From assembly GCA_026936335.1 (NCBI GenBank), contig JAPMXV010000008.1, positions 186,001 through 250,000 of the forward strand: a stretch of DNA of 64,000 nt, in the 5' to 3' direction. The position numbers and the translations under genes are program-made. The notes beneath the pieces were generated by a model, which was not told the origin of the DNA, ran no database searches, and saw only the letters and a program-made list of their open reading frames with translations. Source of the DNA: Mantamonas sphyraenae (Eukaryota; CRuMs; Mantamonadidae). This document shows, in pieces, positions 9,593 to 19,625 of this stretch (the first letter of the stretch is position 1; the number at the start of each line of letters is the position of its first letter).

Positions 9593-10288
9593 ATGGCAAG
9601 CTCAACGACAAGGACATGGACAATGGCATTGGTGCTGCTGGTTGCGGCAGCAGTGTTGGCCGACGCGGTGATGGCGAGCGAAACGACAAACGGGGATGCA
9701 AACACAGACGCAAGCCACAAGGGAGGCACCAAACCACCGCCTCCTCCTCCCAACCACGATGGAAACCCGCCACCTCCGCCGCCGAAGGACGGCGGCTGCA
9801 AGAACGGCACGACGACAAACGACGGATCACACACTGCTCACGATCAGGACGATCACGATGACAATGACGATGATGATAGCAGCAGCAGCAGCAGCAGCGG
9901 AAGCGGTAGCAGCGGAAGCAGCGCAAGTGGGGCGCAACACCCGCCTCCGCCGCCCCAGGATGGAAGCAAGCCGGGTGACAAGAAGGACGGCAAGAAGGGA
10001 CCGCCACCGCACGGGCCGGGATGGCAGGTGTGGGCACTGGGCGGAAGCGCACTGGCTCTGGTGATCGTGGGGATTGCGATCTACCGAAAGAAGTACGGCA
10101 GGCGCACAAACGACGTGGTGCTGCCGATGACCACGCAGCAGGTGCAGGTCGCACCAGGAAACAGCAGCGACGAGCTCATCAGCGAGGCAGACGACGCCGT
10201 GCTGCTTGGGAACCAGATGTCGAGTGCGCAGGTTGTGGTTGCTGCGCCCTACGCGATCAAGTATGGAGCGCAGGAGCCCGAGAAGTAA
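9593..10288 (+). CDS. Putative secreted/single-pass membrane protein, Pro/Ser/Asp-rich ectodomain (tandem copy 1)
   Basis: Not a recognised family. 231 residues. There is a signal-peptide-like start (MALVLLVAAAVLADAVMA), then a low-complexity ectodomain with PPPPPP runs, an acidic stretch and a Ser/Gly linker. Next come one hydrophobic segment, about residues 146-162 (WALGGSALALVIVGIAIY), and basic stop-transfer residues (RKKYGRR). A cytosolic tail of about 60 residues includes VVLPMTTQQVQVAP. The membrane span and the first part of the tail resemble those of the next gene (GGFVVLAAVGIAAYRKRK, LLPVTTADLP), so the two are probably diverged tandem copies. A type I surface protein is inferred. 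No catalytic or binding domain is visible. Confidence 0.72.
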   Translation: MASSTTRTWTMALVLLVAAAVLADAVMASETTNGDANTDASHKGGTKPPPPPPNHDGNPPPPPPKDGGCKNGTTTNDGSHTAHDQDDHDDNDDDDSSSSSSSGSGSSGSSASGAQHPPPPPQDGSKPGDKKDGKKGPPPHGPGWQVWALGGSALALVIVGIAIYRKKYGRRTNDVVLPMTTQQVQVAPGNSSDELISEADDAVLLGNQMSSAQVVVAAPYAIKYGAQEPEK

Positions 10289-10623
10289 TCAAATCTCATT
10301 TCAATGTACACTTTCAATGGTTTGTTGGGTTTTCAGTGGTTCTGAGGTCTGGGAACCTTGCGATCATGATGAAACGCAGGAGCAAAGACAACTTGCCTTG
10401 GTCGAGGTGTGCCGATGGCCAAGTGTCATGTCCAGCAATGTGAATGCCATGTGTGGTGGTTTTCAAGTTTGTACATGGTTCGTTTCGGGACATGTCCGGG
10501 ATGTGGCGATGGGAAGGTGGGAGGGATTCCAAATCCGGCAATTTCTCATTGGCCGAAACGGTCGCCCTTGAAATGCGAACGCGAGGGTCATGCCCCGAGT
10601 TGACCAAGAAATTCGGAGAAGTG
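10289..10623. other. Intergenic spacer between the two tandem membrane-protein genes
   Basis: 335 bases lie between the stop of the first membrane-protein gene and the chosen ATG of the second. The second frame is open upstream from 10444, but those residues do not look like a signal peptide and codon use there is less biased. I read the stretch as 3' UTR plus promoter/5' UTR. No RNA gene or repeat is visible. Confidence 0.5.
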
Positions 10624-11580
10624 ATGAAGAGCAGTACCGTTGTGGTTTTCGTGTTGGTGGCAATGTGCTTTGCTGCCGTGATCGGCGAGGGTGAGGAGTT
10701 GGCCGTGAAGGGGATGGCAGATCTTGCGCCGTCCGCAGCTGCTCCTGAACACGAGGAAGCCCCGCAACAACATGAGAATGAGGGCCCTATGGATGAGATG
10801 CCTGAAGAGTTGCAGGACGATGAGGGTCGCCCTGAGCCTGAGGGTCACCCTGAACATGGTCGCCCTGAGCATGGTCGCCCTGAGGGTCGCCGCCCTGAAC
10901 ATGGTCGCCCTGAGGGTCGCCGCCCTGAGCATGGTCGCCCTGAGCATGGTCGCCCTGAAGGTCGCCGCCCTGAACATGGTCGCCCTGAAGGTCGCCGCCC
11001 TGAACATGGTCGTCCTGAGCATGGTCGCCCTGAGCAAGGTCGCCCTGAGGGTCGCCGCCCTGAGCATGGTCGTCCTGAGCATGGTCGCCCTGAGCAAGGT
11101 CGCCCTGAGCATGGTCGCCCTGAGCATGGTCGACCAGAAGGTCGCCGCCCTGAGCATGGCCGCCCTGAGGGCCGCCGCCCTGAGCATGGTCGTCCTGAGG
11201 GTCGCCGCCCTGAACATGGTCGTCAGGATGCCAACACCCAGGATGCAAGGTTCTCGTCCGCCAAGCAGAGCCCCAACGACCCCAATGGCCCTCCCCCTCC
11301 TCCGGACAACAAGGACAGGTCGCCCAACGATCAGCAAAACAGAAACAACGACGAGCGCCACCACGGTCGCAACCGCCACCATTTCCTCATGATCGGCGGC
11401 TTTGTCGTCCTCGCTGCAGTCGGCATTGCCGCATACCGCAAGCGAAAGCAGCGCCAGCAGCAACTGCACCAAGGTCAGCACCTCCTCCCAGTCACCACCG
11501 CCGATCTGCCTGTGGCTCACGTCCAGCCGGTGGCTGGTTCCGTCCCCCAGGTCTATGCACTCCCGGCCACCAAGCAGTAA
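10624..11580 (+). CDS. Putative single-pass membrane protein with RPEHG/RPEGR pentapeptide array (tandem copy 2)
   Basis: Not a recognised family. 318 residues. The start at 10624 gives a good signal peptide (MKSSTVVVFVLVAMCFAAVIG); upstream in-frame codons would bury it. An acidic/Pro segment follows, then 25 perfect-length pentapeptides of types PEHGR, PEGRR and PEQGR (10849-11223). After these come a Pro/Asn-rich linker, one membrane span (MIGGFVVLAAVGIAAY), RKRKQRQQQ, and a tail with LLPVTTADLP ending PATKQ. The layout and the span/tail match the preceding gene. The array is strongly charged (Arg, Glu, His) and could be an extended stalk or a metal/polyanion-binding surface; this is inference only. 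Confidence 0.75.
   Translation: MKSSTVVVFVLVAMCFAAVIGEGEELAVKGMADLAPSAAAPEHEEAPQQHENEGPMDEMPEELQDDEGRPEPEGHPEHGRPEHGRPEGRRPEHGRPEGRRPEHGRPEHGRPEGRRPEHGRPEGRRPEHGRPEHGRPEQGRPEGRRPEHGRPEHGRPEQGRPEHGRPEHGRPEGRRPEHGRPEGRRPEHGRPEGRRPEHGRQDANTQDARFSSAKQSPNDPNGPPPPPDNKDRSPNDQQNRNNDERHHGRNRHHFLMIGGFVVLAAVGIAAYRKRKQRQQQLHQGQHLLPVTTADLPVAHVQPVAGSVPQVYALPATKQ
10849..11223 (+). repeat. 15-bp coding minisatellite, 25 units
   Basis: A head-to-tail array with a 15-base period. Two main unit types alternate in an irregular order: CCTGAGCATGGTCGC (PEHGR) and CCTGAGGGTCGCCGC (PEGRR). Three or fewer substitutions separate units, and PEQGR occurs twice. All units keep the reading frame, as expected for expansion and contraction by unequal exchange or replication slippage under coding constraint. 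Confidence 0.95.
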
Positions 11581-11611
11581 AAACCCTTCATTTATCTATT
11601 GCTCTCTTTTT

Positions 11612-12981
11612 TCACTTTGCTTGCACATCCATGGTGAAATCGTACGAAATAGTGGGGATGATGGCGCTGATGAACTTGAGAAACACAAACAGGTACTGGT
11701 CCGGTCGCAGATCGCCTCCCGACGCTGCCAGGTTGTCCAGAATCTTCTTCATCACCGACGAGTGCTTGCACGGGTGGATACTCGCGTGGCTGATCGACAG
11801 GTGAGGGTGTGTCTCCAGGGTCACCGTCTTCTTTGCGTGGTCCTGCGAGATGTCCTCAAAGATCTCGTCTGCACTCAGCGGCTCCCCTGCCTCACTGTAC
11901 CCAAACAGCCACACCCGCGGCGTCTGGTAATACTTGTCGTACGTGATGCTAATATCGTATGTGCGTGTCGCCACTGTACGGCTCTCTCCAGCCTTGCCCT
12001 TGCCCTTGCTCTCCGTGTTCCCTCCCTCTCCATCCCCATTTCCTCCTGCCCCTGTGTCCAGTGTCCCCGCGTCATCGTCTTCCTCCACCCCAAAATCCTC
12101 CATGTCCGGAATGTCGTCCTCGTCCTCATCGCTGTCCCCTCCGATCTCCGGAAGATCTTCCTCTTCATCCCCTTCTGCCCCTCCTGCGCTCGACGACCCT
12201 CCCGAGCTGTTGCCCATTACGTGGAACCCGTCATCCTGGTCTGTGTGTCCCATTTCCCACCATCCCATGTCCGTCTGGTCAGTGCTTTGCCCTTGCTGCT
12301 CGCCATCTTCTCGCAGCCAAAATGGCCTATGCTCCCCCTCTCCCGCCGAAAACTCACCCAGTCCCACGTGCGTTTGCACCCATCCATCCGCGTCCTCTCC
12401 CCCCTCCACCTCCTCGCCGTTCTCTGCATACGCTTGCAGCGCAGAAGCGCGCTTCTCGCACGGCACTGTGTCCCCGCCCGCGTGGTTTCCTCGTGTGAGT
12501 TGCTCGAAATTTCTCACACGCAAACTCCAGTTCCACCTTTGCCCTTCGCAGCCGTGCGCCAACCTCTCACTCTCCATGCCTCGTTCCCCTCCGGGGCGTC
12601 CCTCTCGCACATTGCCTCCTCACCATTCGTCGTCACCAGATACTGCTTGTCTGCAGGCAGGTGGTTGCGTGTTTTGCCGGCTTCGCCGCTTGCCCACCGC
12701 CACGTGGGACACTTGTACACCAGCAAATCGCCTGCTGCCACAAACTGTTACCCCGCAGTCGTTCCCAAGCCGTGTGTGCATGTGCGCGTGCGTGCGTTTG
12801 TTTGCGTGTGCGTGCAATCCATCCCGTGTCAGCTTGCAAGGGCCCCGAGTGCTCCCCTCCCGTACCGGCTCACAAAACGCACCTCCTCCGGCGTCAGCAC
12901 ACCCTTTTCCGCAAACTTGCTGTCCTTCAGCGTCGGTGTAATGTACTCGGCCACGCCATGAAAGAATGACTGGATCGACAT
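11612..12981 (-). CDS. ATG3: ATG3, E2-like enzyme for ATG8 lipidation
   Basis: Three exons: 12883-12981, 12624-12744 and 11612-12465, giving 357 residues with consistent phases. Atg3 transfers Atg8 from Atg7 to phosphatidylethanolamine in autophagy. The N-terminus shows the membrane-sensing helix region and [16 protein letters not shown], then [13 protein letters not shown] long acidic, poorly conserved insert follows (the flexible region). The E2 core contains [19 protein letters not shown], the catalytic Cys in IHPCKH, and [17 protein letters not shown] near the end. The family's usual length is about 310-315, so the insert is slightly long. It is head-to-head with the DIS3L gene, with 94 bases between the start codons. 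Confidence 0.95.
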
Positions 12982-13075
12982 GAGGACGCAATGGCGAGGG
13001 TTTGCCTCCGCAAGCGCCAGCCTGCACACAACCTGCCTCCAACCCTCGACTCCCATCCTGCCCATCATCCCCACC
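12982..13075. promoter_or_regulatory. Likely shared promoter of ATG3 and DIS3L
   Basis: Only 94 bases separate the divergent start codons of two well-supported genes, so both 5' UTRs and promoters must share this space or reach into the neighbouring coding sequence. The segment is C-rich on the + strand and has no clear TATA box. The role is inferred from layout alone. Confidence 0.4.
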
Positions 13076-16000
13076 ATGCTGGGCTCCTCCACCACACACA
13101 CACGTGCCCACCGCACGCGCAGAGGAAACGTCATCCAGCGTGCTCGTGAGCACTACCTGCGTACAGACATCCCCTGCTACTCTTCACTCTGCACCCACGA
13201 CGCCTGTAGGCCACAGCACACCCATGCGCCACGCCTTCTCGACGACGCTCCCATGTACCTTTTGCCCGATGCACACGTGTGCCTCGCTCTCCTCGAGCTG
13301 TTTGAACTCGGCGCGTTTCCTCAGCTGATCCTCCTCCAAACAAACCTTGCCGCCCTCCAGGCCGCCTCCCGCTCTCTGTACAAACGTGCTCGCGCCCTCG
13401 AAGACGCCGTTGTCTTTAGCAACAGTCATTGCAGCGCCTGTTACGTTGAACGGTCAACACGCGAGTCCCAGGCCTCGTTTGACCAGCGCGCCGTCCTCAG
13501 CGCTGCCCGCTGGTACGCAAGCCATCTCGACGCCTCTCAGCCCATCTGCATCCTCACCTGCGACACTGCAACCCTCGACCACGTCCACGCCAACACAGAC
13601 GACATGCCTGCCGTCCTTGCCATGCATCCACGGGACTATGTACAGCAAAACGCACCTGAGCACCAACAGCTCCTCGACACCCTCCTTGACGCCGCCCAAG
13701 ACGACGCATCCGCTGAAGACACATCCTCTTCCTCCTCTTCCTCCTCCTCTGCTTCCACTTTGACCAGCTCCTCGTTCACAGAGTATCTCTCGGAGCAGGT
13801 GCTTGTGGCTGGCGTCAAGTCGGGCCTGCTCTTCCGTGGCACCCTGCAGGTATCACAGTACAACAGCAGCCTGGCACGCGTCCGCTGCAACGATCCCACA
13901 GACAAGAGCACCGTGGAACTGCGAGTGGAGGGCACATACGCACGCAACAGGGCCATCCATGGAGACACCGTTGTCTTGCAGCGTCTGAAGGACGACAGTG
14001 ACCACGCATGTGTCGTGGGTGTGCTCAACCACGCCTGGCGTCCCTATGTGTGTGTGTTGGACGATACCTCTGCTTCCGAATCGGCGTCCACGCGTACGGG
14101 CAGCAATCTGTGCCTGCCCATGGACCGTCGCGTGCCTCGCATTCGCATACGGACACCCGTCACACAGAGTCTGCTGGACGCACGCATTGTAGTGCGTATT
14201 GACAGCTGGCCCGTCGACTCTTCCTATCCCAATGGGCATTTTGTGCGCATGTTGGGGCCCATTGGTGACGTGGACACAGAAACACAGGCCATGCTCATGG
14301 AGCACAGCATCAGCTGGGGCCCCTTTGCACCAGCCATGCTCAAAGGACTGCCAGAGTCGGAGGACGAGTGGCACGTCACCCAAGAGGACCTGGAGGTGCG
14401 CCGCGACCTGCGCGACTCTCACTTCATCTGTTCCATCGATCCGCTGGGCTGCAGGGACATCGATGACGCCCTTTCTGTGCGCACACTGGACAATGGTCTG
14501 TTGGAGTTGGGTGTCCACATTGCAGACGTCACTCACTTTGTCCAGCAGGACTCTGCGTTGGATCTGGAGGCTCGCAAACGAGGCACGACTGTTTATCTGG
14601 TCGACCGGCGCATCGACATGCTGCCGGCCATCCTCAGTGAGACCTTGTGTTCGTTGCGTGCAGGCGTCGACCGTTTCGCCGTCTCTGTCCTGTGGCAACT
14701 CGACCCGGACACGTTTGCCGTGCGCGACACCTGGTTCGGACGCACCCTCATCCACTCCCGCTATGCTCTTCACTATCAACAAGCCCAAGACCTGGCCGAC
14801 GGCACATATCGCCCCGACGACCACTCCCGCCGCTCCCGCTTTCCCAACGAAACTCGTGTGGCTGAGGAAGACCTGGAACCGCTCGCCCAGGCCGTCCGCG
14901 CCCTCATCCGCGTCGCCTGGCAGCTTCGCAAGCAGCGCTACGACCGCGGCGCCCTGGAGTTGGAAAGCATGGAAGTGCGATTTGAAATGGAGGAGGAGCA
15001 GGTGGAGGGCAGCAGCAACACCCCAAGCAAGATCCTGGCCAAGCAAGAACTCCCTGTAAACTGGACGGTGGCAGAAATGATGATTTTGGCCAACATTTCC
15101 GTGGCTGAGCGCATTGCTGGCCAATTTCCAAGCTGTGCTCTGTTGCGCAACCATCCGCAACCCGACACGCAGGCCCCGTCGTTCCAAGCGCTGGTGACAG
15201 CGGCGCAACACCAGGGGTTCACCATCGACGGCAGCTCCAACGCCTCACTAGCCGATTCGTTGCGACAAGCGGTCAACGCAAACGACGATGTGATCAATGT
15301 GGTGCTGAAATCGATGGCCACAGTCGCCATGAACGAGGCCACCTACTTTTCCACTGGCGGCCAGCCCGCACACCACTTTTACCACTACGGCCTTGCCGTG
15401 GACTCGTACACCCACTTCACCTCTCCCATCCGACGGTACGCAGACGTGGTCGTCCACCGCATGCTCATGGAGGCCATGGACGACCGCCACTGCTCGTTGG
15501 ACGATGCACGCGTCGCCGACATTGCCCAACACGTCAACGCACGCCACCGCGCAGCCAAACGTGTGCAGTCTCAATCCAGTGACATGTTTCGAGCCCTCTA
15601 CTTTGCCCAACACCGCGACGAGCTCCACGATGCCGTCGTCTTTGAAGTGCGCGGCAACGCCATCATGGTCTTCCTTGAGCGCTTTCGCATCAAGACGGCC
15701 CTGTTTGTGTTGGACAAGCAGGGGGAGACGGTGCCTGTGCCACGTGCCCTCTTTACAACTCCTCCTGGCAAACGCCCGCGAGACGCGGATCTCGACTCGT
15801 TCGAATCGTCGGCCCGCGTGCACGTCGACGAAGACGCACAGGAGGTCACTTACCGCTCCGATGACCAGGACCACACGTGCGCCATTCGCGTCTTTGACCA
15901 CATCGCCGTCCGTGTTGAGATGAAAACCTCTCGGGCCCATCTTCCCACCGTCCGCCTCTGTCTCGTTCACCGAGGCAGTCCTTGGCTCGACAAAAAGGCA

Positions 16001-16285
16001 CGCGGTGAGGCAAAGAGCCAATCCAAGCAGCGATATGGCCTCGATGTCCAGCAACTGCTGGAATCGTCGTCGTCCTCCTCCTCCTCCTCCTCCTCCTCTA
16101 CCGATGAGGCTGTGTCCACGCTCGAGTCCCTCTCTGCACACACGCAAAGCCAGAGTGTTCGTCAGTGGAGTGCATCGTATGGACAGACTCCAAATGGCGT
16201 CTACGACGTGTTTGACTCCTTTGGCGACGTCGGACGCACACAGGTGTTTCATGCAGCCGCAGCCACCGCCACCGCCAAGACATGA
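13076..16285 (+). CDS. DIS3L: DIS3L-type exosome 3'-5' exoribonuclease
   Basis: A single exon of 1069 residues. It degrades RNA 3'-5' as the catalytic partner of the cytoplasmic exosome. Domains in order: the N-terminal REHYLRTDIPC with CYSSLC..C (the CR3-like Cys motif of DIS3/DIS3L); a PIN-like domain about residues 60-200 whose acidic residues I could not verify; cold-shock/OB domains (RNRAIHGDTVV, RIDSWPVDSSYPNGHFVRMLG); and the RNB catalytic domain with SIDPLGCRDIDDALSV near residue 453, keeping the catalytic Asp cluster. TSPIRRYADVVVHR and a final S1 domain follow. YPNGHFVRMLG and the N-terminus fit DIS3L better than DIS3 or DIS3L2. The ATG at 13076 has the context CCACC. A poly-Ser tract lies near the C-terminus. 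Confidence 0.92.
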   Translation: MLGSSTTHTRAHRTRRGNVIQRAREHYLRTDIPCYSSLCTHDACRPQHTHAPRLLDDAPMYLLPDAHVCLALLELFELGAFPQLILLQTNLAALQAASRSLYKRARALEDAVVFSNSHCSACYVERSTRESQASFDQRAVLSAARWYASHLDASQPICILTCDTATLDHVHANTDDMPAVLAMHPRDYVQQNAPEHQQLLDTLLDAAQDDASAEDTSSSSSSSSSASTLTSSSFTEYLSEQVLVAGVKSGLLFRGTLQVSQYNSSLARVRCNDPTDKSTVELRVEGTYARNRAIHGDTVVLQRLKDDSDHACVVGVLNHAWRPYVCVLDDTSASESASTRTGSNLCLPMDRRVPRIRIRTPVTQSLLDARIVVRIDSWPVDSSYPNGHFVRMLGPIGDVDTETQAMLMEHSISWGPFAPAMLKGLPESEDEWHVTQEDLEVRRDLRDSHFICSIDPLGCRDIDDALSVRTLDNGLLELGVHIADVTHFVQQDSALDLEARKRGTTVYLVDRRIDMLPAILSETLCSLRAGVDRFAVSVLWQLDPDTFAVRDTWFGRTLIHSRYALHYQQAQDLADGTYRPDDHSRRSRFPNETRVAEEDLEPLAQAVRALIRVAWQLRKQRYDRGALELESMEVRFEMEEEQVEGSSNTPSKILAKQELPVNWTVAEMMILANISVAERIAGQFPSCALLRNHPQPDTQAPSFQALVTAAQHQGFTIDGSSNASLADSLRQAVNANDDVINVVLKSMATVAMNEATYFSTGGQPAHHFYHYGLAVDSYTHFTSPIRRYADVVVHRMLMEAMDDRHCSLDDARVADIAQHVNARHRAAKRVQSQSSDMFRALYFAQHRDELHDAVVFEVRGNAIMVFLERFRIKTALFVLDKQGETVPVPRALFTTPPGKRPRDADLDSFESSARVHVDEDAQEVTYRSDDQDHTCAIRVFDHIAVRVEMKTSRAHLPTVRLCLVHRGSPWLDKKARGEAKSQSKQRYGLDVQQLLESSSSSSSSSSSSTDEAVSTLESLSAHTQSQSVRQWSASYGQTPNGVYDVFDSFGDVGRTQVFHAAAATATAKT

Positions 16286-16365
16286 CAACGGCGCACATCA
16301 ACTCCGATGAAATGTGCAATCATGTCCATGTGCTTTCTTCAATCCTCACCCACTCACTCACTCAC

Positions 16366-16612
16366 TCACTTGGCATCTGTCTTGCTGCGCTTGGTGGCGC
16401 CTCCAGCTCCTGCGCTGCTCCCCGAGCCGCCAAACAGGTCTCCCAGTGGATCATCGTCCTCGCCATCCTCGCTGTCGTCTCCCTCTTCGTCTTCGTCATC
16501 GTCCAACCCATCCAAATCGGCAAACAAGTCCTCCCGTTTCCTCTTCTTCTTCTGGCTCTGGCTGTTGCTTTCCTCCTCTCCCTGTTCCTTGTCCACACTT
16601 GCCGTTGTTGTG

Positions 16613-16648
<36 letters not shown>

Positions 16649-17283
16649 CCTGTTCCGTCCTCTTTCGCCTCCGCCTCCCCGTTGCCATTTGTTGCTCGAT
16701 TTCCGTTTGTTGCTTGCGCCAGCCCCGCTGCCACTGCGGCCTGCACTGCAGACATTGTCGCACTGGTGGCCTCTTCAAACTCTGTGTTGGCCTTGCGAAT
16801 CTCTTTCATGGCTTTGGTGCGCCTCTTCTCCGCAGCCAGTGCTTTGTCCATGGCTTTTTTCTGCCGCTCCTCCTGCTTCAACCGAGCTTGCTCTGCCTTC
16901 CATTCTCTAATTTGCCGCTGCGCATTCACCTGAAACACGCGCCGCCCGCTCAGATCCCGACACGCATCAAAGTTGGTTGTCTTTTTCTGGCCAAACTCAA
17001 ACCCTTGCGCGCGCAGGTTCGCTCCAAAGCCTCCTTTGCCACCTACACCACGCACCAGGACGTGGCCAAACCACACCGACGCATCCCCGCAGGCTGCTTG
17101 GCAACGTACGTGGAACGCCTCTGCAGGCAAGCCATGCCTGGTCTCCACGTCAGCTCGCAACCACGCCGCAACGGCATCCGTTTCCCTCACCACGCTCTCA
17201 TCCATCTGCACACACTCCCAAGACCCATCCCACTGGCGCACAAACGCCTGTCCGCAATGGTCCATCTCTCTCTGTTGTGCCAA
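16366..17283 (-). CDS. SDE2: SDE2-like splicing/genome-maintenance protein with cleavable ubiquitin-like N-terminus
   Basis: 305 residues, one exon. SDE2 is made with a ubiquitin-like fold that is cut after a double Gly; the exposed Lys-start fragment joins spliceosomes and replication-stress control. Here residues 10-80 fit the ubiquitin-like part, followed by GVGGKGGFGANLRAQG, the processing site and the invariant SDE2 core. TTNFDACRDLSGRRVFQVN then appears, followed by a charged coiled region. The C-terminal half is low complexity: a run of about 14 Thr encoded by ACG repeats (near 16610-16650) and an acidic tail with KKKRKRED. It converges with DIS3L, 80 bases apart. Confidence 0.9.
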
Positions 17284-17305
17284 CCAACTGTTTTGGATTG
17301 CATTT

Positions 17306-19459
17306 TCATGCGCGCGGAAACAACCCAGCCATCGACGAGTCGGACGGCGGTCCCGTGCGTCCCGACCCGCTGCTCACACTGCTCTGTGGCCCTCCACTCG
17401 TGCTCCCACTGCCGCTGCTGCCCACACTGCGTGCAGACCCCGTGTACTTGGACGACAGACCCGATTCAGACGAGGCACCGCCGCCACCACTGCGTCCAGG
17501 GAAGCTGCTCACACTGCCAACACCTCCTGTGCTACCACCAACACTGCTACCGCTGCTGCTGCTGCTGCTGCCGGTCATCCCTCCCGTGTCTTTGCTGGGG
17601 AAAGGCGACCCTGAGAAGGCCGAGGACGCAGTCGATGACGATTGTCCACCAATGCCACCGCTGCTTGCCCCCATGCTCTCTCCGCCGCCAAAGCCGCCTG
17701 TAGAAGACGTGCCCGATCGGAAGCTCACGCGCTGTCCACCCATGCCTGACGACACCCCACTCATCATGGCCGATCCGGCAGCCGACGAGCCCGACGCAAA
17801 CCGCGTGGCGTATGTCTGCTTCGCCTGCATCAACGAGTCGTTCAGCTGCTTGTTGAGATAGTTGATCACGTTTTGGTTTGTCTGGATCAGTTGCTGCGAC
17901 TCTTCCAGTTTCTGTGCCGTCTCCTGCAGCTGCTCCACCACGGCCTCCTTCTCCTTCTCCTTCTCTGTGATTGTCGCCTTGATGTTTGCAATCTCCCGCA
18001 GACCTGCCTCGATGCTGTTTTGCTTTTGGTGCAGCAGGTGCTCCTGCTTTGCAGCCAACGCGTTCTTCACCTTCATCTTGGCACGCGCCGAGCGCAGCTC
18101 ACTCTGCAGCCGCTCGATAATCTGGTTCCCCTTGCGAATTTCGCCACGTGCGGTCGCCAGTGCGTCCTCCAGTTTGACGTTGCTGCTCTTGTACACTTCC
18201 AGCGACTCGTTCACACTCGTGCGCTGTGCGTTGGCCTGCTCCAGCAGCTGCGACACACGCTCTGCTACCTCCTCCTTGTCGCTCACCTGCTGCTCCAGTG
18301 CTGCAATGCGCACCAGCAACTTGCTTGTCTCCTTCTCTCGGCTGTACCGTTCCTCCTCCAGGCTCTTGTTCATCTGCCGCAGCTGCTGCACCTCCGACTT
18401 TGCATACTCAAGCGCCTCACGCACAGTCTCGTTCTTTGCCGCCAGTTCCCGCTCGTTCACCTTGCGCTGGTGCGTCTCTTCCTTCAGCGCTTGGTTCTCT
18501 GTGCGCAGAGTCTCCACCAGACTGCCCAGCTCCTCCGTCTTGGTGTCGTACTTTGTGTTGAGCGCCTTCATCTCGGCGTCGTATCGCTTCTGCATCTCGT
18601 TGCGCTCCTGCAGGGATCGCTCCTTTTCGTTTGTCATCTGTGTCATGTGTGACTCCCGTTCGCGGCTCAGGGTCGTTTCGAAATCCCGTGTGCGTGCCTC
18701 CAGCGTGCTGCGCAGCTCGCTAATCTCTCGCACCGCTTCCTCGTACTGCTCCCTGTGCGTGTCCTCCTCCACCTGCTCTTCTACAATTGCCTGTGCATAC
18801 AACTCCTGAGAGTATGTGGACATTTGTGTTTCCGTGTCAGCGTGCTCAGCTCACTCGTGGCTGTGTGCTGCGCTCGTCTGCTTCGCGCCAAAAAACTCAC
18901 TTTCATCTCCCCGTAGCGTTCCGCCAAAAAGTGTTTCATCGTGTAATCGTTCGCCTGGCGGAACTGCAGACTCAAATGCGTCAGGTGCTTGAAGGGATTG
19001 GTCTCCACCACACTGAGCTCGGCCGTGGCATCTTGCAGAACCAGAGAACAGACAAAGCTGCGAGCGCGCCAAAGCGCCGGATTGCAACGGTGGGGTCAGC
19101 TTTTCAGGGTCAAAATCCGCGCGCGCACACGGGGCCTCCATCACATACCGCGGCTTCTCGTCCTTGTACGTCGACTTGCACAGCATAAGAAGATCGATGA
19201 AGCGCTCAGGAAAGGTGTGAAAGTCCACGAGGATGTTCTGCTGGCTCTTGAGCGTGTGGAAACCTTCCTCGTTCATGTCCAGCGTGTAGAGGAACATGAG
19301 GTCGCGCTCGTCAGTCAGTTCCACATGCAGCTGCTTCGTGTGATACCCATCGCCACTAGTCGAGGTCTGCAGCCGAAACTGAATGTCCGCAGGCATGTCT
19401 TCGTGCTCCGCCGACTGCACCGTCAGCGGCACCGAATCGTCAAACAAGGCATCGCCCAT
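17306..19459 (-). CDS. SAS6: SAS-6 centriole cartwheel protein
   Basis: Three exons: 19149-19459, 18901-19057 and 17306-18805, giving 655 residues. SAS-6 builds the nine-fold cartwheel hub of centrioles and basal bodies, so the organism is expected to make flagella. The N-terminal head shows [16 protein letters not shown] and [16 protein letters not shown] long heptad-rich coiled coil follows (about residues 160-500), with the conserved [11 protein letters not shown] phrase near its end. The last ~150 residues are Ser/Gly-rich and disordered, and end PRA. Length matches animal SAS-6. The SDE2-like gene lies 22 bases downstream on the same strand. Confidence 0.95.
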
Positions 19460-19625
19460 GGTTGGTTTTGGCGTTTTGCGAAATTGCTCTGCCTGTGCAC
19501 TCGCATTCAGGTGTCACACTGCCTCCCTCTCTCTCTCTCTCTTTCTCTCGACGCACACACACACACACACCTCTTGCCCTTCCCCCTTGCCCCTTGTACA
19601 TCGTTCTGCCCCATGCTCGCCGCTG
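19460..19625. promoter_or_regulatory. Intergenic region between divergent SAS-6 and an unknown gene
   Basis: 166 bases with a CT-rich run followed by a CA dinucleotide run (about 19523-19570), then C-rich sequence up to the proposed start codon. The layout suggests two divergent promoters. No conserved element is recognised. Confidence 0.35.

Noticed and set aside
9384-10154. LAS1 frame open for another 257 codons upstream on the minus strand
   Set aside because: It is Pro/Ser/Arg-rich antisense of the adjacent membrane-protein gene and lacks Las1 motifs; the conserved start is at 9383.
10849-11223. CRISPR-like regular repeats
   Set aside because: There are no spacers; it is an in-frame 15-bp coding repeat within a eukaryotic gene.
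11402-12961. 519-codon open frame on the + strand across ATG3
   Set aside because: Composition is typical of an antisense shadow; the minus strand carries a clear ATG3 with consistent splice phases.
16610-16650. CGT/ACG repeat as a regulatory element
   Set aside because: It is coding, a poly-Thr run in the SDE2-like protein.
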